Below are positions 43,342 to 53,239 of a DNA stretch of 64,000 nucleotides, piece after piece. The first letter of the stretch is position 1; each line of letters starts with the position of its first letter. A model generated the notes under the pieces. The model searched no databases, was not told where the DNA came from, and saw only the letters and a list, made by a program, of their open reading frames with translations. The stretch comes from Alternaria dauci (taxonomy: Eukaryota > Ascomycota > Dothideomycetes > Pleosporales > Pleosporaceae). The stretch is from positions 2,418,001 to 2,482,000 of the forward strand of contig NC_091274.1 in NCBI RefSeq assembly GCF_042100115.1, in the 5' to 3' direction. A program made the position numbers and the translations under genes.

Positions 43342-44420
43342 TCAGGTCTCGGGGTGCTTGGCGCCACTAGCATCGAGACCCTGCCACTTCTCATCCCAAC
43401 CCATACTGGCATCGGTCGCATTACCCGCCTTGCCTTCCTCGGTAAGATTCTTAATATCGCTCCAGTACTCGAGCTTCTTGCACTCGTTATCTGCTGCTGC
43501 GATGGCTTTGAGTAGGTTGTTGATCCTGCGTTCTTCGGCGTCACCTTCGGGTTTTGACTCTTTCTTGTGTTGTTCGCGGTGGTCTTTGGCGGCTTCGAAA
43601 CGGTCCATGAGTGTGGAGAGGAGTTGGCGACGGGAGTTTTGAAAGATTAGCATCGACATGATGGACGGTATCTGAAGAAGTTAGTTGTGTTCGAGATGGA
43701 AGGATGCAGTACGCATACCTGTTCTGCGAGGTAGTGCAGTTCCTCGCCTCCGTCGTCGATGAACTTGTGTATGTAGATTATCTTCTCCCGGTCGATGGCA
43801 GCTTTCTTCAGCTTCCTCATCAGTGTCGCAATGTCCCTAATTTCTTCATCCAGGCTTGTCTGGGCACTGTCTAGGAGGCCGCTACCAGTGCCAAAAGTCG
43901 TCGACCTAGCCAATGTAGTGCCGATGCTAAAGGTCTCGCCAAACATGCGCTCCTTTGCGTTCTCCTTGGTCTTGGGTGTTATCCTCTTCTTCACACGTCT
44001 CCGTAGCCAGCGTCGCCGCCGAACGAAGCTGTGGAACCAAGGGTGGTTGCCGTGCCAGGCTGAACCCTTGAACAGCAGACTGTACTGCCAACCTTCTTCA
44101 TCGACGTCCAGGCTCATGTCGACATACCAGCTCTTCCAGTCCCATACCCAGCTGGGATCTGGAACCTGTGCATTTGTGATGTTGACGGCGGATGGCTTAA
44201 ATTTGGCATCTTGCCAGGGCGAAGGGTCGATTCGTAGGTTCCACAGCGCCTTGTTCGAGAACAACGGTATGCCGAATATGAACCAACCGCGCTGGTTCTC
44301 ATAAAGGATGTCAATGTGCGAGTCCGATGTGGTCGATGGCTGTCCAGGCTGCGCAGCCGTGGGAGGTGTGTTGTCGCCGCTGGACGTGTGGTCGACGAGG
44401 GTTATCGTTTGATCCGCCAT
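43342..44420 (-). CDS. DysF (peroxin/dysferlin) domain protein
   Basis: Exons 43719-44420 and 43342-43671, 343 aa. The 47-bp intron (GTATGC to TTCAG) joins HYLAEQ to IPSIMSML in phase 0. The start at 44420 (MADQT) is the first ATG; upstream frame is open but lacks one. The DysF N-part is at about 37-65 (YENQRGWFIFGIPLFSNK), followed by the C-part (PDPSWVWDWKSWYVDMSLDV, then DEEGWQYSLLFKGSAWH and FVRRRRWLRRRVKKR), the alternating Trp/Arg stacking motif of the family. C-terminal coiled-coil-like helices follow. Related fungal proteins (Spo73/mug65, Pex30 group) act in prospore membrane or peroxisome/ER contexts. There is no membrane segment here, so it resembles Spo73 more than Pex30. Confidence 0.85.
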
Positions 44421-44928
44421 GCTGCAGAGCGTGGTGTAGGAATCAAGGAAAGTAAAAGGGCGACGGCCGTTGCTATCGGAGATACATGAGGTCGTGTTTA
44501 GGCAGGCGCGGCACGCTGCATAGGTAGTCGACAGTCGCTGGAGGGTGGCTGCTGTTAAGGGGCGCGCACAGAAGACTGCACGCTTCGAGGACGCGTCTGC
44601 ACGGCGACAACGATACAAATAAGACTAACGCTATAACGGGGTGCAAGTAGTGTGCAGAAGCAAGAACAACGAGTGTGCGTAAGGCGGATCCGGCCTGCCA
44701 TTCATCGTAGAGTCAGCTAGTTTGGCGATCTGGTTCGCACGGCAATGAAAAGCCCGTGCTTCAGCTGTCTACCATTACGTCACAGGCGCGCTTGTTAGAA
44801 AGACGCCTTCCAAGGTTCCCCTCCCTCGCACAACTCTGCTTCTCCATCTTCTATTTGCAAATTCCCATAGCTTGATCACTCTTCCAGTCCAACCAATCAA
44901 CACCACAAATCCCCTCATCCCATCAACA
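44421..44928. promoter_or_regulatory. Divergent promoter region
   Basis: This 508-bp spacer lies between opposite start codons at 44420 and 44929. CT-rich leader sequence precedes the right-hand ATG. No single factor site is claimed. Confidence 0.4.
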
Positions 44929-45481
44929 ATGTCTCGTCGTTTCGCTACATACGGTGGTGTCGCTGCTCTTGGTGGTGTGACCTACTACCTCTACAGTGCT
45001 GGAGGCGACCCGAAGCTTGCCGAGAAGAAGGCTGAGCGTAAGTGCTGGAAAGATGAGTTGCCTGGCGTATCGACTAACGGCGACAGATGATGCTGCGACT
45101 GCGGCACGCAAGCTGAGAGGCGACTACCCCGGCCAGGACAAGGAGGCAAAGAAGGCTGGCGAGGAGGGTTACGAGGCAGTCCGCGCCACCGCACAGCAAT
45201 ATGTATGTTCCATGCGACTCCATCCATGTTCTTCGTAGCAGCGTGCTGACCACCGGTAGGCCGACCAAGCCAAGGCGGAAGCGAGGAAGGCAGAGCAAAA
45301 GTTCGATGCCTACAGCGCCGATGCGAAGAAGCAGTATGAAGAGGCCAAGGCCCGCGCTGAGCGCGAGCTACATGCGGCAGGCCAGCAGGTCAACGCTGCC
45401 GCCAACAAGTTCGATGCCGTTGTTGAGGACAAGGCGGCGAAGACGTCGTCGTGGTTCGGCGGACTGTTTGGTGGAAAGTAA
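44929..45481 (+). CDS. Small membrane-anchored protein, calcofluor-white-hypersensitive family
   Basis: Exons 44929-45037, 45087-45202 and 45260-45481, 148 aa. Introns are 49 bp (GTAAGT to GACAG) and 57 bp (GTATGT to GGTAG). An N-terminal hydrophobic helix (YGGVAALGGVTYYLY) precedes HDAATAARKLRGDYPGQDKE, then a long amphipathic Ala/Lys/Glu-rich helix and a C-terminal WFGGLFGGK. This is the pattern of the small fungal protein recalled as calcofluor white hypersensitive protein, probably mitochondrial or inner-membrane anchored. Mechanism unknown; the name comes from a cell-wall stress phenotype in relatives, and I rely on memory for it. Confidence 0.75.
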
Positions 45482-45996
45482 GCTCAAGGTGTACAGGACC
45501 AGTAATGTAATGATAATGTACCAAGACGAGCCGAAGCTTGTTGTCGAAGGTCTTGCATGGCATAGGAGTATATAGGCGCAGGGCTTTTCGTCTCAATACG
45601 ACATGATACTCACGTTCACTCCCCTACAAGTCACGTCCATTTCACGAACGTGCAAAGCTCGGGCAGCATCGCGATTAGGTGCAAAGTCGTTGTTTTTGCG
45701 TGGACCGGGTTATTTTTTGCAAAGAAATGTAGAGACGTCGAAATGACGAATGCAGAGTGAAGACACGCCGGATGCGTGGGGCAACGACACGCTCAGGTTT
45801 CAATTAAGTGGGGCGGAAACGCGACGCGAACGCGCAGAAGCGTAAAGCGCGTCGGACGTGCCTTCCCTGTTTTGCACGCCCCCCTCGGCCCATAAACACT
45901 CCTCTGTATCCCATCCTCACACCCACACGACACATCACTCATCGACATTGTTCCAGATATCTCATCCTCGTATCAATCAAAATATCCTCAACAACA
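45482..45996. promoter_or_regulatory. Promoter and leader of CDT1
   Basis: The 515-bp spacer includes the 3' end of the small membrane-protein gene and a CA-rich leader before 45997. ACGCG-containing stretches occur at about 45806-45837; MluI-type ACGCGT boxes drive S-phase genes in yeasts, but an exact ACGCGT is not present. Confidence 0.35.
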
Positions 45997-47121
45997 ATGT
46001 CGCCCATTGCTCCCGGCCAGCTCCCGGCCGAGCTCGTCAACCTTCTCGCGCTGCACTCATCCTTCCTGACGGCGCTGTCACTGCATTATGCCCACAACGG
46101 CACTTCGACGCCTGCTGATCTTCGAGACCTGACCGCGTCGACTACTCTAGTCTGGCGGCAACGCAAGGTCACGTACGACGACATTCGACTCCTCATAGGT
46201 ATTCTTGACCACGGTCCCTCTGACAACGACAACCCTTACTACCTATCCGACTACGGCCGCGGCAAGATCTGCATTGAGATCAAGGACAACAGTCCGATGA
46301 TGAACGGCATGACACACATGAACGAACAAGGGCTGCAGGACATGTTCAAGGAAGGATTAGACACGTTATGGTCGCAATGGTGCACATCGCAGATGATGAT
46401 GGCCCGCCCAATTGCGGTGCCCAAACGCGGACGTGGACGCCCGAAAAAGGCCGACATCAAGCAGGCATGCATGGACACATTCCTCGATGACACCTCCGTG
46501 GCCAAGTTCCTGAGCCAGCTTCCTCTCGCCCAAGTCACCACATGCGAATCGCTCACTGCACTCGCACCAGCACAAGAGAAGGGACGCAAGAGGCTGAGGG
46601 AGTTCAAAGAGAGCGTACAGCAAGGTCGTGCGCTGAAAAAGACGAGATCTACTATCGGAAAGGAGAATGATTTGTCCTTGGGACAGAACCAGCAAGCTCA
46701 ACCCGCTCAGCCCAAGATTACTGAATTCGCTGCCGTTCGCAAGACCAACCTCCTCGACCGTATTCTCGCCAAGCAGGAGGCCGCAAAGGCTGGCCCTGCA
46801 GCGCCCACGCCCGCTGAACTCCAGAGGAAAGCAGCTCTCCAACGCACTCCAGAAGTCATTGGTGTACTCTCTCTACTCTGCGCGAACAGACCCGGATCGC
46901 GCGTTTCCTTCTCGACAACCACCCTCTTGCAGGCAATACAGGGCTCGATTCGATCTCCAATCTCAAAAGAAGAGGCGATGAAGTGTGTGGAAGTTTTAGC
47001 AAGCGAAGTTGCTCCGGGATACGTGTCGGTCGTCAGTATGGGCAGTATTTCTAGTGTCGTCATCAACCAGATGATGAGGCCTACGGATATCAAGAGCAGG
47101 CTTGTTGCGCTGGGCGCTTGA
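45997..47121 (+). CDS. CDT1: Replication licensing factor Cdt1
   Basis: Single exon of 374 aa from the ATG at 45997; the frame continues upstream but there lies in the leader. The N-terminal domain (about 10-135: LNLLALHSSFL-type helix, then WRQRKVTYDDIRLLIGIL) corresponds to the Cdt1 central/geminin-binding fold. The C-terminal winged helix is at about 250-365 (NLLDRILAKQEAAKAG, PEVIGVLSLLCANRPGSRVS, MMRPTDIKSRL), which contacts Mcm2-7. Cdt1 loads the helicase at origins in the nucleus. Between the domains lie an AT-hook-like RGRGRPKK (144-151), a KEN box (222-224) and a PIP-like Q238PKITEF with Lys249 downstream. These suggest regulated destruction in S phase, which is inference from motifs. 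Confidence 0.85.
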   Translation: MSPIAPGQLPAELVNLLALHSSFLTALSLHYAHNGTSTPADLRDLTASTTLVWRQRKVTYDDIRLLIGILDHGPSDNDNPYYLSDYGRGKICIEIKDNSPMMNGMTHMNEQGLQDMFKEGLDTLWSQWCTSQMMMARPIAVPKRGRGRPKKADIKQACMDTFLDDTSVAKFLSQLPLAQVTTCESLTALAPAQEKGRKRLREFKESVQQGRALKKTRSTIGKENDLSLGQNQQAQPAQPKITEFAAVRKTNLLDRILAKQEAAKAGPAAPTPAELQRKAALQRTPEVIGVLSLLCANRPGSRVSFSTTTLLQAIQGSIRSPISKEEAMKCVEVLASEVAPGYVSVVSMGSISSVVINQMMRPTDIKSRLVALGA

Positions 47122-48040
47122 ACGTCTATTTTTTTTTACATTCTGTTTATTATCCTTGAACCTTCTTGTTGTGAGAAGTTGATCTTATTTAGAGTAACTT
47201 TTGGTTAGCGTTTGTTTGTTATCACATCATCTTAGCGAGCGCAGTTCGTTCTTTCATTGTACAGTATATTAGTCCTATAGCATATATTAATTGCACAACA
47301 TGCACCTGCTAATTCGTTGCTTCATTCTCCTCAACTCGATGCGATACCGTCCTGGTGCCGGATACCCGACAACGCCTTGCTACGCGTGGCTTGACGCCTC
47401 TTCTGACAACTGACAGCCGTTACACGTCAGGCCTTTACACCTGGCTTCACCTGTTAGCACATGTACGCGCAGTCAATGCAGTTGTCACATGACGTTGCGA
47501 CACTGGTCTTTGCAGTATCGACCTTGTAACGAATGCCTTTTGCCGGTGTACTATACGATATCACCAACATCCAGCAACGTGTTGTACTGTCTCGGTGAAT
47601 CAGCGTAAAACCCACCATAGAATCGAGGACGACCTGGTTTCCAAAACAATGACAACCAAGCACGAACGACCTGTGACAGAAAACGTTCCGACAAGACCAC
47701 TTCAACGAAATGAGAGGATACCAGCATTGACGGAAGGCAGTCATTCTATTGTTCTGGAAAGGATTGTCGCGTCGATGAACAACGCGTTTGTCCACGTTTC
47801 GGAACATGAATGTTTCCTGCCTGAGGCTGTAGGTGTCTATATATACCTTGTGCGTTCCTGACCAGAAGTCGACAGCCTGACAAGAAACAATCATCATTCA
47901 AGGGTAGCGAAGAGTATAATACACCAAATTGTCGAAATCTCTGGCAGACCCTTCTCCAGTATCATACATCAACTTTACAGCCCACAAATCAATCGCTCCA
48001 CCGACATCAGCGCCATAATCACTGTTGCCAGCCAGCCACC
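47122..48040. other. Spacer before the LysM gene
   Basis: 919 bp. A T-rich 3' end of CDT1 is followed by sequence without credible coding frames. A TATA-like element lies near its right end. No repeats were found. Confidence 0.4.
47838..47846 (+). promoter_or_regulatory. TATA-like element upstream of the LysM gene
   Basis: TATATATAC lies about 195 bp before the ATG at 48041. The spacing leaves room for a leader of about 150 nt. It is judged by sequence only. Confidence 0.35.
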
Positions 48041-48523
48041 ATGAAGCCCGCAACAGTTCTCTTCGCCATTTCCACCATCCTCTTCTCAACCACAAGCGCA
48101 CAACTGCACCCACAAATCCGCCCACGTTGCGCCGCGAACAGCAGCATCTCAACCTCCACGCCAGCAACCCTACCATTAACAACACTCTCCACATCCATTG
48201 TACTCGCCTCAACACCACCAGCCCTACCAACCACCCTCGCAACCTCGATCGGTTCGGTATCTCCACCAGCTCCATCCGCTTCAGCGTCAGCCTCGGCACC
48301 TTCACCAGCAACACCATCTCCCTCCGGAGGCGCAGGTACAGGAAAACAAATCACGATCAACCCGGGTGACACGCTAGAGATGATTGCTGCAGCGAACGGC
48401 GTGGGCATCTGCGATATTGCCAAGGCGAATGCGATTCAGGATCCAAATCTGATCATTGCGGGTGAGATGTTGACGATTCCTGTGTTGACGGTGGAAAAGG
48501 ACAATACGAGTTGCTTGCCATAG
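48041..48523 (+). CDS. Secreted single-LysM protein, effector candidate
   Basis: Single exon, 160 aa. A signal peptide covers about 1-20 (hydrophobic core VLFAISTILFS, cleavage after TTSA). A Ser/Thr/Pro/Ala linker (about 31-98) should be heavily O-glycosylated. One LysM domain is at about 103-147: ITINPGDTLEMIAAANGVGI, then LIIAGEMLTIPVL. There are only three cysteines (30, 124 and 158), so at most one disulfide forms. Secreted LysM proteins of plant-associated fungi bind chitin fragments and blunt host chitin sensing or protect hyphae; which applies here is not known. Location at the edge of a gene-poor block suits an effector. A cell-wall or development role is equally possible. Confidence 0.85.
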   Translation: MKPATVLFAISTILFSTTSAQLHPQIRPRCAANSSISTSTPATLPLTTLSTSIVLASTPPALPTTLATSIGSVSPPAPSASASASAPSPATPSPSGGAGTGKQITINPGDTLEMIAAANGVGICDIAKANAIQDPNLIIAGEMLTIPVLTVEKDNTSCLP

Positions 48524-49343
48524 GTGGTGGTCGAGAGTGCGATGGGAATAAATAGGAAAATATATGATGAGTCGATGGGATGACGAAGCTTTGGTGTGCA
48601 TGTTTTAACGCTCATGATGGCTTCCGTGAAGACGTCGGCGTACTCATTGATGTGAAAGGAAATGGTAATGGGATGGGCTGTGTACATGTTCCAACACTTT
48701 TCAGTTCTTTCTCGGTGGTCATTGAGCAGTGCGATTACGTGTAGGTTACAAATGTGTCCCTGAATGATGTACAGGCAGTGATATCCTTTTACGAGAACAA
48801 GAGTCGTTCCTCAAGGCCATGTTCAACGAAGCCAGACCCTTCCAAGATTGTTACTTCCAAGCTTGAGTTTGGAACACGACCACAGGGCTTCCTCGGAGAC
48901 AGATGGCCCTATCCTGATTTTGAATGGCCGGATTTCGAAGTACTACGGCTATCCAGAGCGATCGGCTTAGCAGATACTGCGCGCTGTATGGTGGTGTGAT
49001 TATCCGCACATTGCCGGTGGATGTAGTAGGGTCAAAGGCTACCTAGGTATGATGTCAGCGTGAGCGTCAGAAACGTCATGTAACAACAATCATGGCAATC
49101 ATGGTTGTAGAGTAATTGATATGTCGTCGACTCTAAAGCCGTCATACGGTCAAAAATGATATCAGGCGGTAGATGTGACCGCGGTAGAGTACTGTATATC
49201 GCGACACAGTAGGCCTCCCAGGAGCCCGAAAAAGCGACTTTACACTCTCGTGGCAGGGTACTGTCAAAAACATTCGTCATCTATCACCAAAATGCCCACC
49301 CGCGACGTCACACAGGACGCGAGGGCAAAAAGAAAGCGTCTCA
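48524..49343. other. Spacer between LysM gene and tRNA
   Basis: No coding region recognised. The right end contains the tRNA terminator. Nothing else seen. Confidence 0.45.
49327..49331 (-). terminator. RNA polymerase III terminator of tRNA-Lys
   Basis: Read on the minus strand, TTTCTTTTT follows the tRNA 3' end by about 8 nt, with TTTTT at 49331-49327. A T-run of this kind ends Pol III transcription. Confidence 0.8.
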
Positions 49344-49452
49344 AGCCCGACGTGGGGGTCGAACCCACAACCTTGAGATGTACTGAGTAATCGTGTCTGT
49401 TAGACCGTGAAAGACTAAGAGTCTCACGCTCTACCGATTGAGCTAGCCGGGC
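49344..49452 (-). tRNA. tRNA-Lys (CUU) with 36-nt intron
   Basis: On the minus strand the 73-nt mature tRNA folds as a full cloverleaf: acceptor GCCCGGC/GTCGGGC with one G-U pair, D-arm GCTCAATCGGTAGAGC, anticodon stem TGAGA/TCTCA, T-arm GTGGG TTCGACC CCCAC, discriminator T. The anticodon loop reads CTCTTAA with anticodon CTT. A 36-nt intron (49380-49415) lies after position 37, the canonical site, and carries a self-complementary stretch (GTCT...AGAC) that would form the bulge-helix needed for the splicing endonuclease. Product decodes AAG. Confidence 0.97.
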
Positions 49453-51023
49453 TGGTTTTGAGCCTGTTGATGAAGGAGTCTCAAATTGTATTGATTATAG
49501 CCTTGAGATGGATGCTTTCCCCCAGAGCGCAATGCTTTAGCGATTTTCTCGGCCGTGCAGGCTAATGTTGGTGGCCGCACATGGCCGTGGGGTGTGAACA
49601 TTCATCCGACAAGCCCAACTTCAAAATTTTCCAACTCCACCTTGCAGGGTTGAAATATGATGCCCGGCTGTCTGAACGAATGCGCTTGACCTGCCATATC
49701 GTATTGCCCCTTTACAGACCGAATCGTATTGCTTACATCAGTGTTCCCTGGCCGAACCACTCGCTACTGGCAGAACTTCGGGTCCGTGGGTGTCGCAGGC
49801 CCGATACATTTAGTGACCCGAACAACACAGTCAATGCTGTTGTCCCCCAAAATATCACGTCAGCAGGGTCACGACTCAAGCCGGAAGACACTAATGGCAG
49901 ATGAAATAGGTGTTACATGTGATGCAAATTCTTGCATCACATCATCTTCCTTGCGTTGTGGTTGTTGGCATGCTCTGATCAATCCAAGACCGCTTTGCGT
50001 TGCAGCAATTATTGTGTAGGCTGCGTAGCCATGGGGACTCACCCGTGATCGGACGAGATTTGTATTTGAGTATACGACGGCTGAGATGGGGTCTATCCAC
50101 TTCGGCGGCGTTGCGGGATTCGCAAACCTGTCGTTACGGACACACCCTGGGTTTAGTTCGCGGCGTTGGGAGAAGGGATACGAGGCCTAGGTACCCTAGG
50201 CCACGTACTCTGCTTGCGCCTCGGACTGAATTCTCCAAGACCTTCGTGCAGCGCTGGCGCAGCAGAACCCGTCAACCCACGTACCCGGCAACATTGGTAG
50301 CATAGGGTTGGTTCGGCATGCCGCTGCGACACCGACACAACATCGGTCCCAATCCTGCTGGGCCGCGTCTACGTAGATGTGGCTGAGGCCTGTCTTCACG
50401 TCTAGACCACTTCGCTGGAAACCAGGACCTGAGAAAAAACAACTTTTAAACTCCGTGACAAAGACCCCAGGGTAGTTCTCCGGGAGAAGAACTGGAATAT
50501 CGCGAGGAAAACGCCACGTTAGAAACAAAAGCAAGTTTTACCTTCCGTGGACCCTAGCCAATGACCGCGATCGACATATCTGTGCGATGATGCCGAGGTG
50601 AGGTGAGAATGGAACAGCCAGAAGGAATCTACGAGCGTCGCACGTGGGACTCTCGGGTTATATGACCGGTCCCAAATGAGCTACAGGGGTGAATCATTGA
50701 TTACATGACAGCCGTCACATCTGAGCGGAAGGGAATAGCCCCATGTGTCAATCTACAGTTCATCTCACTACTCCAAAGTAGAGTTCATCCAGGTTCCACA
50801 CCTAGTGTTTCAGAGAATCGTGGATCGGGTACCTGCAGAGCCTCATGTTTAGAGATGAAGCGCCCCTTGCACTTTGCTCCATTCGGGGGTGTACCAAAGT
50901 AACCACCGAGGGAGAAATCACAAAGTATGGGACCTCCGGTATGACGAAAGTTTCCAATACTGTAGATGCCGTAGACGGCGCCATAAGTGGCATGAGATCT
51001 ACAGAAGATCTCTGGGCTAGGCT
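49453..51023. other. Gene-poor stretch right of the tRNA
   Basis: About 1.57 kb. Several frames exist but none resembles a known protein. GC content is near the window average and no obvious element ends were found, so this is not an evident transposon relic. The left end is the tRNA promoter flank; the right end holds the 3' UTR of the SnoaL-like gene. Confidence 0.4.
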
Positions 51024-51604
51024 CTAAACTCCAGTGTCCTAAGATGAATGTTAGCTCGAATCCGCATACACGAACGCGAACGAGCGCTGGGTGTCGCACC
51101 AAGTAGACTTGATAAAAGTCCATCCTCACTTTGCCATCTGCCTCCTTGACTAGGTGCGCCCTTGCGGCCCAGTCTTTGCTAGACTCACCCCCTGCTATGA
51201 AGCCGTACTTGACCGTCCCGTACAGCATTACCTCGTCCGCGTTCGGACCGAACGGGAATATCTGGAGTGGCTTGTGTGCCCTCGTGGAAATCTTCTCCCA
51301 CATGGCTTTGCGCAGAGCCAGAATCTCTGCAGCCCAGAATCAGCCTCACAGAAGGCATAAGGGTATTAGAACGTCGAGGCGCAGACTGGTCTTCAGGGCT
51401 GGATGGAAAAAGCAAATGCGACCAACCTTCTCGGCCCGCTACCCTCTTGGAGGCCATGACGAGCGTCGCATCTTTAGTAAAGTAATCGACGTATTCCATA
51501 TGAGCTTCAGCCGTATCGGACGTAGCGTAGAAATCCTCGAAGAATTTCTTGTATGCAGGGTCAAACTCAACAGCCGACGGGTATTGAGACACGTAGGAGG
51601 TCAT
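51024..51604 (-). CDS. SnoaL/NTF2-like small protein
   Basis: Three exons, 51427-51604, 51100-51326 and 51024-51038, encode 139 aa. Introns are 100 bp (GTTGGT to TGCAG; weak donor) and 61 bp (GTGCGA, branch GCTAAC, acceptor TTAG). The last exon is only 15 nt (DTGV and stop). The protein starts MTSYVSQYPSAVEFDPAYKK and continues FFEDFYATSDTAEAHMEYVD, YFTKDATLVMASKRVAGREE, then ILALRKAMWE, GTVKYGFIAGGESSKDWAAR and KVRMDFYQVYL, the helix-sheet order of the NTF2/SnoaL superfold. The family includes cyclases, isomerases and proteins without enzymatic activity; many fungal members sit in secondary-metabolite clusters. No biosynthetic partner is nearby, so function is unknown. No signal peptide. Confidence 0.8.
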
Positions 51605-53239
51605 TTCGGGTTCGACTAGAGGTGTGTGGGATCATGGATCGAGGGTGTCTAATGTTGCGACTCGTCAAACGTCCAGCAAAGGCTTGCTTCCCAAGCCTCG
51701 TATTGCGTGTCTGACGTAACCCATGACAAGCGTCCCCCGGCGGCGGGCCGGGCGGGAACGGCGTTTTGCAATTTCCAACTTCAACCTCCAGTTGTTCTCC
51801 ACATACACTCACTTGTGCGATTCAACTCAGTTTACCAATTTCAAGATTCATGACAGAAATCTTGTGTGATTGACTAGATCGTTACTTTGGCAAGAGATAC
51901 GGGCGTCGAAACTACGTCAGCCTGGAACGCCTCAGGTTGTGGTACCCGAGCGGCATTGACATCTTACACTATAGTAGCGCCAACCGTCTAAAAGAAACGC
52001 CGACTTTGAGCGCAAAGTCCCGCGCAGTTGCGTAATAGTAGAGCACCCTTGGGGTCTTTCCGCAAGGTTTCCATGGCTCCTTGCCTCCTTTGCCGTCGGT
52101 CCCGGTCGCGGTCTCAACAACACCCCGAGTACCTGCGCAAGCGTGGTGAAGCTTGCGCCGAGGCATGAGTGTGTGGTCATCACCGTTGGTACCACGGACC
52201 CAAAGAGGTCCAACTCACCGAAAAGGAGATGAAGAATCCCTTCGGACGCTGCTTCGGGACAGGTTCAGGGTGCCTGTGTCCGATTTAGAATCTTAGGCTT
52301 GAACCTTGATCGCAACGCCTCTGACATCTCTGAGCGCAACATCAGTATGCAGGTTCTAACTGTTTCTTTGATGCGATCTACAATGACTCGACATACATCA
52401 GAAGTCGGAATTGTGTCCGGTTGATTCCTCTCAGCCACGATCTCGAGCTTGACAAGCATCTCCGGAGTAGTTCGAGACGCAGCCCAAGACCCGTTTAGTG
52501 ACAGTTCCTAGTTATGGTATCCACTGAAACATCTTAGGCTATGGCATCACACGGACTGTGGATATATCAGAAATGCTGGCAGAGCCCCAATCTCTCAGAT
52601 GCTCTGTGCGGTGCAGGTACTTGAAGAAACTTGCAAGGGTAACGCTATGAAACTAGCTAATGGCTGTCAGACTTCGTGTTTGGCAACATACGAATGCGAG
52701 TGTCTTGCTTCTAAATGCCTAGCATGCTACGGGCTCTGGACCTCTCTTCAGCTCACATCACCAAACCCCGTAGTGATGCAGCAGAACCAAAAATCTACCA
52801 CCTCAGGTTTTGGACGCCGTCCTCCGCACAGGGTGCGAACGCAAATCATCTTCGGAGCTAAATCTCGACGGGAACTAGCATCTAAAGCTCCGTTGCGATT
52901 CAGTGGCGTAGGAAGATTCCAGATCTAGCCTGGCCCCTAAATGTCACTGTAGACCACGTCTGTGGCGCAATACTCAACATGCTTCCAACACATGCATGCC
53001 GCACTCCATCATGATCGACGCCTGGGGGGTACCCACAGACTACTAGGTGGATCGATAATGGGACCTAGGAGATTTGATAATCGGATCGCTCGATGTGGCT
53101 GTCTGACTATCCGGCTAGAGAGAAGTCCTACCAGGTCTGGAGACTGGCTCCCGAGTATCAATGGGGCACACCATGTCCAGTATATTACAGACATAACTAC
53201 CCCAGCAGTGTCCCTCATTCGGATTAACAACCGCCCATC
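51605..53239. other. Gene-poor stretch before the GT2 gene
   Basis: About 1.6 kb, with the promoters of the SnoaL-like gene (left) and the GT2 gene (right). Frames present are not recognisable. No RNA gene or repeat was seen. Confidence 0.4.

Noticed and set aside
43315..43515. Plus-strand frame opposite the end of the DysF-domain gene
   Set aside because: It is antisense to a well-supported coding exon.
47454..47897. 147-codon minus-strand frame with many cysteines
   Set aside because: No family likeness, composition like non-coding DNA, and it overlaps the presumed promoter of the LysM gene.
52265..52459. 64-codon helical-looking frame on the minus strand
   Set aside because: Could be a fragment of a protein, but no splice partners or family match could be found.
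49453..53239. Transposon relic or RIP-mutated island
   Set aside because: Base composition is not AT-shifted, no terminal repeats or transposase-like frames were seen, and a genuine spliced gene lies inside.
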